Both the position numbers and the translations under genes were made by a program. From Pseudopithomyces maydicus (taxonomy: Eukaryota; Ascomycota; Dothideomycetes; Pleosporales; Didymosphaeriaceae), in assembly GCA_026873275.1 (NCBI GenBank), contig JANTUC010000015.1, positions 248,001 through 312,000 on the forward strand: a DNA stretch of 64,000 nt. Reading direction: 5' to 3'. The notes under the pieces were generated by a model. It was not told the DNA's origin. It worked only from the letters and a program-made list of their open reading frames with translations, and searched no databases. The first letter of the stretch is position 1. Every line of letters begins with the position of its first letter. This document shows positions 1 through 11,400 of this stretch, piece by piece.

Positions 1-1
1 G

Positions 2-673
2 ATGGGGATATCTCCATTCCAGTTCAAACACATCGACTCGGGTAATAACTGGTACTTGCGCGGCGAAGGAAATCTCGAAAAGCGCCTAGAGCAGGCCTTA
101 GCCTTGCAGCCAGACATGATCGAGTTGCAGACCTGGAACGATGCGGGCGAAGGGCATTATATGGGGAACTGGTGGGAAGAGCCTATCCAGAACACCCCAA
201 TTCTGGATTACGTGAGAGACTACGATCATAAAGGCTACTGGGCCCTTCTCGCGCCGTTCGTTGGAGCATGGAAGCGGGGTGAGACGACGACCTCAGGAAT
301 GGTACCGATTGGCAAGGTCGTTCAAGGGACGTTCTGGCATCATACGCTGACCGTTGATGCTAACTGCGAATCGGATCCTCTCGGTAAGCCGCGCGATTAC
401 CAAAATTCGGAGGATTTAGTAAGCGGTGTTGTGATTGTTGAAAGTGGCAGAACAGGCCTCGTTGCGACTGTGAGTAACGGTGATAAAGAGCTGGGGAAGG
501 TCGATCTGGTCGGCGGTTACAACCAGTTCAAGTTCGAAGGACTAGGCGCCGGAAAGGTGAGCATCAGTATTGCCGATGAAGCGGCGAATGTGTTGGCGAC
601 AGCTACTGGGCCTTTGGAGGTGGTTACCTCGGCCGTATTGTGCAACTATAATTTCCAAGTGGTGGGGTTCTGA
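2..673 (+). CDS. GH71 alpha-1,3-glucanase (mutanase), C-terminal part
   Basis: This is the 3' end of a gene that runs off the left edge; 223 residues are visible and the Met at base 2 is probably internal. GH71 enzymes hydrolyse alpha-1,3-glucan of fungal cell walls. The segment QTWNDAGEGHYMGNW at about residues 43-57 matches the family's conserved T-W-N-D-x-G-E-x-H-Y block, followed by a P-I-L-D-Y-V-R segment and a beta-rich C-terminal domain. Frame is intact to a TGA stop. The N-terminal catalytic half and any signal peptide lie outside the window. No carbohydrate-binding module is visible after the catalytic region. Recognition is from family motifs remembered, not from a search. Confidence 0.85.
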   Translation: MGISPFQFKHIDSGNNWYLRGEGNLEKRLEQALALQPDMIELQTWNDAGEGHYMGNWWEEPIQNTPILDYVRDYDHKGYWALLAPFVGAWKRGETTTSGMVPIGKVVQGTFWHHTLTVDANCESDPLGKPRDYQNSEDLVSGVVIVESGRTGLVATVSNGDKELGKVDLVGGYNQFKFEGLGAGKVSISIADEAANVLATATGPLEVVTSAVLCNYNFQVVGF

Positions 674-1320
674 TTGGTTGGCCTTAACAAACTTTGTAAA
701 CACGACAGTTGAATGGTTCCACCACCTTTCGTAATATTTAGATTCAAATGTTACGTGGCATCGTACTGTTCTAGTGTTCCCCACGGAAAATAGTATTTTT
801 GTCTCTATAATAGATCGTGAGACCAATGCATGATGGCATAAGGTACCTCAGACCTAATTCTTGGAGCGTACACTACGCGGATTTCGTTCAGCTAAGGCAA
901 ACAATAACTAACATCTCGAGTTGCGCTAACCATTTTGGGTGATGCCATGGCCAATGCTGACGCAGGAACCCAGCTTTGGGTAGCGCGTTCATGCTGACTA
1001 TACTCGAGTACGCGCGATGCTGACAGCTGGTAAGGATCTACCGCAAGATTCCAGCTGTCCATGTAGTGAGCACTTCCATTATTAGCATATGTGTTTCCAA
1101 AAGGGCACATGCGTTTCCAAAGGATTCCGCATACTTACCCCATTCTTACATCGCTTTAGGACTTAAGATCGCTTTCGCGCACAAACTCGTTCCCGTAGTT
1201 CCCGGTCTTCAATACGCTACTGGAACTTCTATCTATTACCTAACAATAAACAAACAGACTACTAGAGTGGCTGTAAGGTCTATCCTTGGACTCATACCAG
1301 AAACTCATCCACCAGAGACC
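674..1320. other. Intergenic, GH71 to TLC-like gene
   Basis: About 650 bases with no convincing gene. Open frame continues upstream of the TLC-like start, but that stretch has no membrane or domain character, so it is treated as 5' leader. Confidence 0.5.
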
Positions 1321-2063
1321 ATGGATATTCTCCCCGTAGTGCCATTTCTGACCGGCATTCTAATCTACAACACAACCAGCCAGCTTCTCAAAGCCGCCAC
1401 CGCACGAGTTTTCCCAACCTTCTTCCGGTACTTAGAAGCAGACCGCAGTCGCCGACTCGAACCGTACTTTGCCTTCGTCATGGGCTGGCTGATCACGCTC
1501 TTCTCCGCACCCATCTGCACCGCTGCAGCACTAAGAAGCGACCCCGATGCCAGCCTCTTTGACGTCAAGTTGGAGCATACACTTTTAGAGAAGATTTGCG
1601 TCGGATCCCGCATGGTACTATGGGTTGGAGAGACCCCAGACTTGAATTTTCCAACCTGTATACTGCCCATCACGGGTTGTCCATTGCCTCTTTCCTGACC
1701 ATTGTGTACATCCAAGCGCCTTGGCAACAGTGTTACATTCTCTATGGGGCGTTGGCGACGGAGCTTGTTTCGACAGCGATGGCCGCGCTGAAGATCCACG
1801 GATGGAATGTGAGAAACTCGAGGATTTTGAGATCCGCCACGTACTGGAACATTATATTGCTTATGCTCGTTCGAATTCCCAGCACACTGATGTGTATTTG
1901 GATGGTTTTGGAGAGTGGAACCACTGGCATCAGGCTGCTGGTAAATATAGGGTCGTTGTTGATCTACCTGGCCTATCAGGCGTATTGCGCCAGCCGTCAA
2001 GTGAGCTCGCTTGGAGGTCTTGAAATTTTCTTTGGAAAATTGAATTTCACGGTTTGGGTGTAA
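1321..2063 (+). CDS. TLC-domain-like multi-pass membrane protein (one frameshift)
   Basis: The product has about six hydrophobic segments, including FAFVMGWLITLFSAPIC, IASFLTIVYIQAP, IILLMLVRIPSTLMC and IGSLLIYLAYQAYCA. The core C-V-G-S-R-M-V-L-W-V-G-E followed by R-L-E-F-S-N-L-Y-T-A-H-H-G-L-S resembles fungal TLC (TRAM/LAG1/CLN8) proteins, with the paired His typical of that fold. The frame changes near 1631-1640 (CCCC): the first part ends in V-G-E and the second resumes at R-L-E-F. No GT..AG intron of suitable length fits, and one added base joins the two frames. The start is placed at 1321 (MDILPVV) because the upstream frame lacks domain character. Role, possibly lipid or ceramide sensing or synthesis, is inference. 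Confidence 0.65.
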
Positions 2064-2879
2064 AGCATTTCCAGGAGAACCCCATTGGCATCGGTTGGCA
2101 TTGTTGGGAGGAACTCTTACTTGGGATAGTTTGCGTTGGGCTGGAGTCAGCATGGTCGGTCTAGGTTTTCACGAAAATAATTGGAAGACTAGACTCACCA
2201 TGTGCCCTAGTGGGTCTCTTAATGTTTCCCAAGTACCGGATGAAAGCGACATTGAACAGCGTTGACGTGGCTCACGATCTAACATGACCAGTATATTCGC
2301 GAGGGCGATTCAAAGTGCATCTAAATGATCTTTGTACTAGCAATTACTTGTACATTCTATTATTTTAAGAGCCAGCATATTTGGGATACAAATTTCGGAT
2401 GTTTATAACACTAGAGTTCTGCGTAAGACGGGTTTTTTCTTTCTCGGGCGAAACTCCCAACTACAAATAAATATTCTTCCATGTATGTAAAAGTTCCATC
2501 CAGCACATGGAATGCCGGCACTAAAAAAATCCACTCTGGGGGTTAGAAAATCTAGCTCTAACTACAACTTTTCTTAATGATTAAGCTACGCATGATGAAC
2601 TCATGTTTTAGTGCGCATCATAATCGTATACTGCCTGAGTATTTGTGCCACGGTCTTTAACTGCAAAACTCCTCTTATCTACAAGAGAACGCTGTGCCCT
2701 GATAATCGAAAGGCGTCTTTTGAGTATCGTGATGGGTTGGCAACCATTTTGCTGTTATCATGCTATTCCGAGGCAACGCATCAGCGGCACAGAGCAAAAA
2801 TTTCGCCAGCCTCGTCATGGCCATTCGATAATGATATTCTGGGCATGCACCCGTATTTAACAGTGGGAACTCTAATTAA
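2064..2879. other. Intergenic between convergent genes
   Basis: About 800 bases, AT-richer from about 2280 to 2600, between a plus-strand and a minus-strand gene that converge. No gene, repeat or RNA recognised. Confidence 0.5.
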
Positions 2880-4199
2880 TCACATTGTATGATACGGTAA
2901 ATGATCCTGCGACGTCTCGTCCTGCGCCACGACACCCGAATGCTCTACACAGGTATCAAAACTCCGCGAATCCCTATTCCGACACCCACCAGCCGCAAAG
3001 TCCCGATCAGCGACCTCCAAATCACATTCAGACCCACTCGCCGAGCTAACCCGAGACGTGGGCAGAGTAGGCAAATCGACCGGCAACGCCACCTGGGAGC
3101 GATCCGACTTGCGCATACGGTATATGGAGCGGACGCTACTGAACAACGAGCCATTGCGGATGACCCTCCGCCAATACCCAACCGCAAACGGCGCACACGA
3201 TATGATGATCGAGAGACAGAGCTCAACGATGGTCGTCAGATTGACAGCAGCCTGCCACCAGGTCCCATCGCCACGCTTCGGCCCAATAAGGTTGATGCGA
3301 TACACCAGCCCCAGCACACTCACCACGATGCCCATCCCCCCGTCAAAAAGATAGCGCAGTACCCCACCTTCTTCTTCCAATCCATATGCAGCCCGAGGAT
3401 GACGGGAATCGGAATCGCCAGCGCCACAAGATCCGTAGCCAGATTGCAGGCGCCGATGACGAGCCCCGGTATGACCATGCCCTCGCGTGTCTTCTTCTCG
3501 AGATCCACGTCCCATCCCTTGGCGAAGCTGTTGTGCAGGTTGGGGAGGTAGGATACCGCGCAGGTGGGTACAATGGACCAGTAGCCGATGCCGAAGAGGA
3601 TGAGGGCCGCCCAGGAGGTGTGGCGGACCCAGGAGACGGAGCCGAAGACGCGGATGTACATGGCGAAGATGCTGGCTTTGGCGAAGAACATGGAGGGCCC
3701 GTAGAGCATGCAGGAGGCAACCATGCGGCGGAAGTAGGAGGGCTTGAGGTCGATCTGGATGGGAGGATATAAGGTTAGTGGAAGTGGGTTAGCTATGTGT
3801 GTGGGCGTGACGTACAATGGGCATGTCCCAGGCGTGCTTGTAGGCGCCGACTTGAGCGAGGATAGTCGCCGTGTTCCCCGCTGTGAAGATCCAAGCTATG
3901 ATGCACAGGTAGTCATCAAGCGGTCGACTTGTATGATGCTTGTTCATATTGGAGCGAGCGCAAAGGCGCATGACCAGAAAAGCCAAAGACAGCACAAGAA
4001 ACGGATAGCCCACGCCACGCATGACGACCTTCATCCCGACGCTGTGGAAATCCGGCGCGAGGCCATCGGGATGCGGAGAAACGGGGGTATTGTATGGGTC
4101 CAGTTCTCGAATATGGACGCTCTGGCACTGGGTATAGACATAGCGACGGAATACCTCGCGCATCATATCGGCCCGAAAGACATCTGCGCAACGATGCAC
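2880..4199 (-). CDS. Fungal rhodopsin-like seven-TM integral membrane protein (one frameshift)
   Basis: This matches the fungal 'rhodopsin domain' integral membrane family related to PTH11-type receptors. Seven hydrophobic segments are visible, among them YPFLVLSLAFLVMRLCA, LCIIAWIFTAGNTATILA, YGPSMFFAKASIFAMY, ALILFGIGYWSIVPTCAV and LTTIVELCLSIIISCAPFA. The R-P-L-D-D-Y-L motif before TM2 and F-F-A-K-A-S-I-F in TM3 are typical. An intron at 3755-3815 (61 nt; GTACGT donor, CATCCAG acceptor) joins D-M-P-I to I-D-L-K-P-S. The frame breaks at a G6 run near 3347-3353, where one added G joins A-I-F-L-T-G-G to M-G-I-V-V-S-V. The cytosolic tail is Ser-rich. Start is uncertain: the Met at 4199 gives a 60-residue leader, and an internal Met before TM1 is possible. 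Ligand unknown. Confidence 0.75.
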
Positions 4200-4807
4200 A
4201 AAGGGACTGCAGATGCACTAGAAGCGAACGCCACGAGTATAAGAGAATGCGAATGTTTCAGAATAGGCAGGCCTGCTCGATGCGCATCACCGAATGTCTC
4301 GTTCTGCGTCATTCCAACTCTGCCTATCCGCGGGCGCTACTGGCCACTCATCCCGGCTTGTGTTGTTGACTCGGTCGCGAAACATGGTGATAGCCTAATT
4401 GGTACAGGAGCGATTGCCCGCTAGCCACATTGTAGGATACCTGCCGGTACTTATCAGTGATGCTGAGGCGCCAACGTGCGGTTAAATTGGACCCTGGTAT
4501 TCGCGTGGGCGTCGAGCCTCTAGAGGTAAAAGGTACGGAACGTGCTCGGAGATGGGCAACGTTTGAAACCTTGGTGTTCAGGCAACGGACGAGACTCTGG
4601 ATGTATCGTCTCGCGTGCGTTGGCAGTGTATCTTTGAGGTATGTTAATTTACTGAACGAACGAATCAAGAAGAAAAGGCCTATGCGGTGCCGAACAAGGA
4701 AAACACGTCAAATCGCCTAGCGCGTCTGACACGCGCATCCACAGTGCAGTGGTACATCAACCTGTACAAAAAGAACCACATCGAACAACAGAGAATATCA
4801 AATTGGC
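4200..4807. other. Intergenic upstream of rhodopsin-like gene
   Basis: About 600 bases between the start of the rhodopsin-like gene and the tRNA terminator. Should contain the promoter of the former; no specific element seen. Confidence 0.4.
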
Positions 4808-4812
4808 AAAAA
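4808..4812 (-). terminator. RNA polymerase III terminator of tRNA-Met
   Basis: A run of five T on the minus strand lies 13 bases after the discriminator base of the tRNA, the normal form and distance of a Pol III stop. Confidence 0.75.
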
Positions 4813-4825
4813 TGAACGAATTCAC

Positions 4826-4927
4826 TGCTCTCTGCCAGATTCGAACTGGCGGCCTTCGGATTTCTACAACTGAGTGCAGTCATACAGAGTATGAGACCGA
4901 CGTGATAACCGACTACACCAAGAAAGC
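4826..4927 (-). tRNA. Elongator tRNA-Met(CAT) with intron
   Basis: Read on the minus strand, the acceptor stem GCTTTCT pairs with AGAGAGC over all seven positions. The T arm is GCCAG-TTCGAAT-CTGGC and the D arm contains GTAGTCGGTTATCAC. The anticodon stem is TCGGT/TCCGA with loop CTCATA..A, giving anticodon CAT. Discriminator is A at 4826; no CCA is encoded, as expected in eukaryotes. About 28-29 extra bases sit one base 3' of the anticodon, the canonical nuclear intron site. The intron contains TATGA, able to pair with TCATA of the anticodon loop, as in the precursor bulge-helix-bulge fold. The stem closely resembles yeast elongator tRNA-Met and not the initiator. Confidence 0.9.
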
Positions 4928-5550
4928 GTCGTCTGATGTGATGTCGGACGAAAGGCAATCACCACATATGAGGAAAATGCAACGTTCGATGAAAAAAAAT
5001 TGTATCTTTTTATTTTTTTGGGCTATGAGGGTGGGTATACAAGCCCCAGACGCCTATGCCCCACTATGTGGAGTTCTTCTATGAGATTAAAAGGCTACAA
5101 AGAGTGATCAGAGCTGATAGCCATCAAAAATCTGACTTGAAGTTCGCAAACTGATGAAATCACCGAGCAAACGTGCAAGTAAAGGGGCACGAGATATATC
5201 CCAGCACCTCGGATGAAAGCACGTGGAAGACCCAGGGTTCGCGGGTGTGGCTGGAATGGCGCATGCAGGGATCCACGAGCCGAGGCCTAGCATGACCTCA
5301 AGTGTACCGTCTCGCATGGGCATTAGAGACGCAGGTACGGATTGACCATCGAATAGCGTTTCAAAGGCCACGAATATTGTGTGCAACACTGGTTGATCGT
5401 TCACGCTCTCCATGTTGGGAAGAGAACGATCCCTGCGGCTTGGCCAGGGCCAAGATAACATCTGAGCTTCCCCGCTCTCTAGACCCATTGCGGATTCACC
5501 TCCCGACTCCTACGGCAGTCAAGTCACACGTAGACTACTCGGGCTCCACG
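4928..5550. other. Intergenic between tRNA-Met and GH76 gene
   Basis: About 620 bases with A8 and T7 runs near 4990-5020. A minus-strand open stretch at 5108-5488 has no recognisable domain and was not called. Promoter of the GH76 gene expected here. Confidence 0.4.
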
Positions 5551-7273
5551 ATGTCACCGTGGGATGTCAAGCGACGGCTACGTTGGACGGCGCTGGTGAG
5601 CTTAGTTTATGCAACTATACTGGCGGCCGCGCTCAAGCCGCGTAAGTACACCTGCAGCATGCCTATCTAGCATGGGTCTAAAGTAGACTATGCACGTGTA
5701 TACACATCTAACCAACACCAGAAACCGTCTTCCAACCCAACACCATCAACGTCTCTCCTTTTACCGATGGTGCGAGCATCTCCGCCCTCCAAGACCTCCA
5801 CGATGCCCTCGCCACCATGCAATCCGCCTACTTCTCCCTCTGGCTCGGAAAATGGCCCTCCGCAATCGACTGGACCGCCGCCGTAGCCGGGACGCACCTC
5901 TCGGAAGCCCTGGATTCGTTTTCCATCGCGCTGTCCCTGCTACCCTCTGAGACCTCGGACCCTAATCCCATTTCCGATACCGATCCCAATTTCAATCCCA
6001 ACTCCACCCCCAACCAGCCACCCTCATCCCAGAAACTTCCCTCCAAACCATCCTCGCCAAGTACCTCCCCCACCTCACCATCACGCACTACACGCAAGAC
6101 GCCTTCTCGCTCCGCCTCGAAGCCTACGACGACATGCTCTGGGTCGTCCTGCAATGGCTGTCCGCGGTGTCCACGCTAACCTCGCACTCCGCACGCCACC
6201 ACAACGGGACCTGGCACGCGACGCAGTTCGTCCCCGCGTTCGCGCACCGCGCGCGCATCTTCTACGAGCTGGCGGCTGCGGGGTGGGACACGGCGCTGTG
6301 CGGCGGGGGCATGCTGTGGAGCCCGCGCGGGCTGCCGTATAAGAATGCGGTGACGAACGAGCTGTTTGTGGCGGCGAGCGTGGGGATGTATTTGGGGTGG
6401 CCTGGGGATGCGAATTGTGAGCCTTTCCTAGCGGGGGTGGAAGGTGGTGTGGGAAGGAATAAGGTGTGGGAGGGCGAGTGCGACATACCGCGCGAGACCT
6501 TCCTGGCAAATGCGCTGGGAGCTTACGAGTGGCTGTCTGCCAGCGGGATGCGTAATAGCGAGGGTCTGTTCACGGATGGATTTCACATCAGCGGGTACGA
6601 GCAGAATCATAGCCGGACGGCGTGCGATGAGCGGAGCGAGGATGTGTGGACGTATAATCAGGGGATTCTGCTATCTGGCTTGCGTGGCCTTTGGGAAGCT
6701 ACGGGGAACGAGTCGTATCTAGATGACGGGCATGCTCTGGTCGAGAGCGTGATTCGAGCTACGTACGGGGGTGTGCTTGGGGAGGGGGCGTGCTGACGGA
6801 GAGGTGTGATGTGGCGGGGTCGTGTAGTCAGGATGGGCAGACGTTTAAGGGGATCTTTTTCCAGCATTTGGTGGTGTTTTGTGGGGAGGTAGGGATGGGG
6901 AGGGGTGGGCTGGCGGAGGGGTGGGTGGGTACGGATAAGAGGGCAGAGGACGAGGGGTGGGCAGGAAGCAAAGAGAGGGCAAAGCAAGATGGAAAGCTGG
7001 GAAGACTACTAAATCCGCCACCGATTCCCCCTCCCACCTCACATCATGCAGCACGTACACCCCTGGATCTCTCGCAACGCCGCCGCCGCCCTCTCGACCC
7101 GCGACGAAGAAGGCCGGTTCGGAATGTGGTGGGGGGCACCCTACCTCCCTCCTCCTTCCACTGAACCCAACACCCGCGGCCGCGGCCGCACGCTTGAGAC
7201 GCAGATGGGTGGTTTAGCTGTTGTACGCGCGAGGTGGGAGTTTTTTAAGGTTGTATGGGGAGGGGGTGAGTAG
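5551..7273 (+). CDS. GH76 Dfg5/Dcw1-like alpha-1,6-mannanase family protein (two frameshifts)
   Basis: Fungal GH76 proteins of the Dfg5/Dcw1 type act at the plasma membrane or wall and help cross-link GPI-anchored mannoproteins. Exon 1 (5551-5641) encodes a signal anchor (RWTALVSLVYATILAAAL). Introns are 5642-5721 (80 nt) and 6889-7051 (163 nt). The diagnostic Asp-Asp is in A-Y-D-D-M-L-W-V-V-L-Q-W-L, with further blocks C-G-G-G-M-L-W-S-P, Y-K-N-A-V-T-N-E-L-F, W-T-Y-N-Q-G-I-L-L and G-R-F-G-M-W-W-G-A-P-Y. The frame breaks at a C5 run near 6003-6012 and a G5 run near 6784-6788; one added base at each restores it, and no GT dinucleotide occurs in the first break, ruling out an intron there. A C-terminal GPI signal is not obvious. 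Confidence 0.85.
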
Positions 7274-8467
7274 AGGAGCTGTGGGTATGGATATGCGATG
7301 GGTGATGAGGAGGGGCTGATTAAAGCATGGGGATGGATACATGTATCTAGCAATTGGCATGTATCATGGATGTAGTGATCATTGTCTTGATGGATACCTG
7401 ATGAAGGGCGTGTTGAGCTGTGGGTATGTTTCTGTGGAGAGGTTAATCTACTGAATGGATAATATGAAGTCTGTAGGTTAATATGCTTTGGATGTATGTA
7501 TGATTCAAGGAAGGAGATGTTTTTATAATTAGATATAAATTCATATATACCTCTCACATCCCATCCCGCATCTACCTAGAAACATATTTTGATTCTTCAT
7601 CTAAATTAAAAACTTACAACTACCACTTTCATCATCTTACAAAAAACACATAGTGTGCGTATATATATATACATAAACAAACCACCTCACCAAGTTCCCC
7701 CAGATCGATCCCGAATTCAAGAAATAGTGGATCCAATCTCAACCAGGAGCTTAACGAGGTCGATATAAATAGTACATTAGCCCAGAATATATATTTAGAT
7801 TAGTGTCTCCGCGATGTGTAGTACATATACCTCGAGCGCCGATGTGCATGTATACATATATAAGTATACACATATCATTTACGTGGATGACTCGAAAGAA
7901 AGGAAGAAAGGAAGGAAGGAAGAAAAGAAGGAAGAAAGAAAGAAAGAAAGAAAGAAAATAGATCACAGATGTAAATAAGAACTGCGACCATACGCACACG
8001 CATTCGTACGCATTATTACGTATCCGTAGCCATGATATAATATATGTACTCCGCTACGCTACGCTATACACACTTACGCGCTGTAAGGCAGGGTATACAC
8101 ATTCGCTGGTCGCACTTCTCTTCTGCTCTGCTGCACTGGGTGCGTCACGTCGCTTTCGAACTTTCTTTCTGTCTTGGTGGATTCAACACCGAGCACACTG
8201 CTCTTCCGATTCTTCCTGCCTGAACTTTCGTTTTGGCTTTCTTACTCCTACTCCTACTACTACTCGAGTCGAGTCGAGAGCCGAGGAGATAGACGAGATA
8301 TCTCGTGCTAAGCGTGTTACGCCGTGCACCTGTGTCCAAGCTGTGCATCCTACTTCACTTCACTTCAATCCATGCACCGCCACTCCTCCCCCTCTCCATC
8401 ATCCACCTCCACCATCCCCCTCTACTCCCATCTCTACTCTTTCCCTCCCCCTCCCCACCTCATCATT
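7274..8467. other. Intergenic between convergent GH76 and KAP120
   Basis: About 1.2 kb of AT-rich DNA joining two 3' ends, with a TATATATATATA stretch near 7660-7675, a GAAA/GGAA tract at 7894-7958 and short CGCTA and GAGTC repeats near 8048-8280. No gene seen. Confidence 0.5.
7894..7958. repeat. GAAA/GGAA purine microsatellite
   Basis: Sixty-five bases made only of G and A on the plus strand, in GAAA and GGAA units, ending with about five perfect GAAA copies. Confidence 0.9.
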
Positions 8468-11400
8468 TCACATAACGCCCAGCTCGCCAAACCCCTTGAG
8501 CACATCGGCATCGACTCTGCTGAGCCACTCCTCCTGGAAGCGCTGCTCGCCGCCACACTTTGCGATGGCGTCTTTCAGGTGGTCGCGCACGAAGGAGACG
8601 AGGTTGAACCTGTGGACGGGGTCCGAGTAGAGGAGGATGCGCTTGCGGGCGTCCTCGGGGGCCTCGGGCTCGATGGGCGCGAAGGGGTTGGGTTCGTCGG
8701 GCCAGTGGAGGGAGCTGCGACGTGTGTCAGTAAATAGGGAGGTAGGAAGGGAGGAAAGGAAAGAAAGGTAGAAGAGAGGAAGAAGAGAGGGAGGGGAAGA
8801 AGGAAGCGGAAGGGGAAGATAAGAGGGAAAAGGAAGGAAAGTAGGAAAGAAGGGAAAAGAAAAGCACATACTCCGCCGACCGATCATCCATCCCATCCAG
8901 CAACTCCCCCAACACATCCGTCCACACCGTAATCATCTCCTGCAACCTCCCGAGGATCCACCCCTGCCCCGTCTCCAGCAACCGCGTCAGCACCAACGTC
9001 ATCAGCTTCTTATTCGGCAAATCGCCTATATTCTCCACGTGCGCGAACCACTCCTCCAGCAGCCAGCCCAGCGTCTCCTCGAGCCCCGCGCCCCCCACCG
9101 ATTGCAACGCCTCGAGCAGCACCCCCGGCGACGCGAGGCCGATGCGCGCCAGCACGCTGAAGTAGTCCGTCTCGACGACGCCGTCGACGGCGCGGGGCGG
9201 GAGTTCTCGCAGCGGGCCGTGCGACTGGTGGTGCGACCACGCGCCGTGCAAGCCCTCCAGGACCTTGGCGAGGAAGCCCGACGCGATGAGGTCCGCGACG
9301 AGGACCTTGGTGGCTTGTTCGCCGCCGAGGCCGTCGGCGCCGCGGATGATGCACATCATGAGGTGGCTCACGGTGCCGCTCGCCTCGGGCTTGAGGTTGC
9401 CCAGCAACTCCGATAAGCTGCGTAGAAGCTCTGGGCGGAAGTTATCTGCGAGGACGGCGGCGGGCGCGAGGAGGAGGTAGGATTCTGTGATCTCGATGGC
9501 CTTGCGGAGGGTGTCGTTGTCCATGTTGAAGAGGGGAGGAGGTACTGGAGGAGGTTTAGGAGCTCGGGGGCGTGGGCTCTGGGGCGGAGGGGGTCTGGGC
9601 GATGATGGAGGACCAGAGGTCGAGGGCGTCTTCGAGGAGGTAGACTTGGGTTTCGGAGTTTGGTTCGATGGCGGATTGGATGATGGGGAGGAAGGAGATG
9701 TGGAAGGAGCGGGAGTCGGATTTCATGGCGTTAGTGAGGCGCGCGAGGATGGTGAGGATGGCTTGCTTCATGAGGTGCTCCTCGCCGGATTGTTCCCAGA
9801 GCGGGGAGGAGAGAGATGATGCTGTTGGCGTATGGGGTAATCTGCGTCTGTCAGTGTGTTTTCGTACCATTGACCGGGATACCACGTACGTTATGCTCTA
9901 GCCTCTCGACGATAACGCTGATGGTATTCAAAAGCGCCATCTTGGTCTCCTGCAGCTCGACTTCCTGCACAAGGGCCATCAATCTATCCAAAATGCCCGG
10001 GGCGTACGGCACAAAGTTGTCGGCTTTGAACTCCCACTCGTCGGCAATAGCGTTGAACTTTCTTCCAGCAGTGACTCGCACGACCAGGTCGTTGAGCGGA
10101 TCGTCCTTGTTCATCAAGTGTTCGAAGATCTGGTATACGATGGGCTTCTTGTCCATGCCGATCTTAATGGCAATCCACTGAGACAGGATAATGGCAATGC
10201 GCCGGCGGATGATGTTGTAGCCCGGCTTCTGTTTCTGAGCCTCCTGCACTAGCGTGTTCGTTATGAAGGAATCGAAATCTACGTGGTCGTGCAGCGTGTC
10301 GGCAGCCAATCCAATCGCCGTGTACACCGAGTCCTTGAACAAGATGTCCTCGTTATCCGGGGCTAGCACTGTCAGCTTGCAACTCTCGAGAGGTTGCGGT
10401 GAAGACTCACTGGCAACGGTGTGGAAGACTTGGAGCAGAGGCTGGACGATCAAATCTTTGAAATTCTTCGCAAGATCTAGGAACAGTTTCTCAGCGCAAG
10501 GACGGATGGCAAACTCCCAGTCCTCTGCTCCTTCTTCCATCTTCTCCCACTCGTCCGGCTCCTCCTCCCACATGCGGAGGTCGCTCGGCCTGAAGACGAA
10601 GAAACGCGTGACAAGTGTGGAGACCATCTCGCGAACGAGATCATCGGCAAGGAGCTCCTGCTTGACCATCTCGGTGGCCTTTTTGCGCTCGTCCTTTTCA
10701 TCTTGCTTGCGGAAGCGGAAGGTTTGCACCGGGTAGAAAACCATCTTCACGCAGGCGCGGACGATGAGCAGCCCCTTCAAGCCCAGGCGCTCAAGGATGG
10801 GCGCGTCGTCCTCCTCGTCGCCATCCGTCCCGATCTTGGCATCCTCGACCGACTTGGAGCCCCACGTCTCGCCCAGACGGGAGACCAGGCCCCAGTACGC
10901 GCGGACCAGGTCGATCGAGTCGGGCAGGAGGACAAAGTCGGCGGGGTGGGTCGTGGACATGAAGTAGTGGAACTTGGACAGCTGCATCAGGTGCTTCTCG
11001 ACCAGCTTCCGGACGGAAGGCGCGAGCGGCGATCCATCATCCATGACATAGGGGATGAAGTCCCCAAAGAAGCTGCGCGACAGGGTCCAGAACTCCTGCA
11101 CATCTTTCTCTCGGCCGGGGAAGTCGTAGCTGTTGACTATGAGGCGGCGTATGATCTTGATAGCGAGCAGGCTGGTCTCGATGTCCTCGAGCGCGCCGCC
11201 CTCGTCGTCTCCGCCCTCGCGGAAGAACTTCTGCCAGCTCTGCACCTTGCTCACGTATATGTTGCCCAGCACGTTGAAGATCTCGGGTGCGATGCTCTGG
11301 AGGTTCTGGCGCGAGCGTAGGAGGCGGGCGGTGGAGAGCTCCTTGACGATATACAGGAGGAGCAGGAGGGCGCGGGGCAGCTGGAGGCGGAAGGCACCCG

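Noticed and set aside
1066..1320. Upstream extension of the TLC-like protein
   Set aside because: The sequence lacks membrane segments and family similarity; the Met at 1321 opens the hydrophobic N-terminus.
5108..5488. 126-codon minus-strand open frame upstream of the GH76 gene
   Set aside because: No domain and a composition unlike neighbouring genes.
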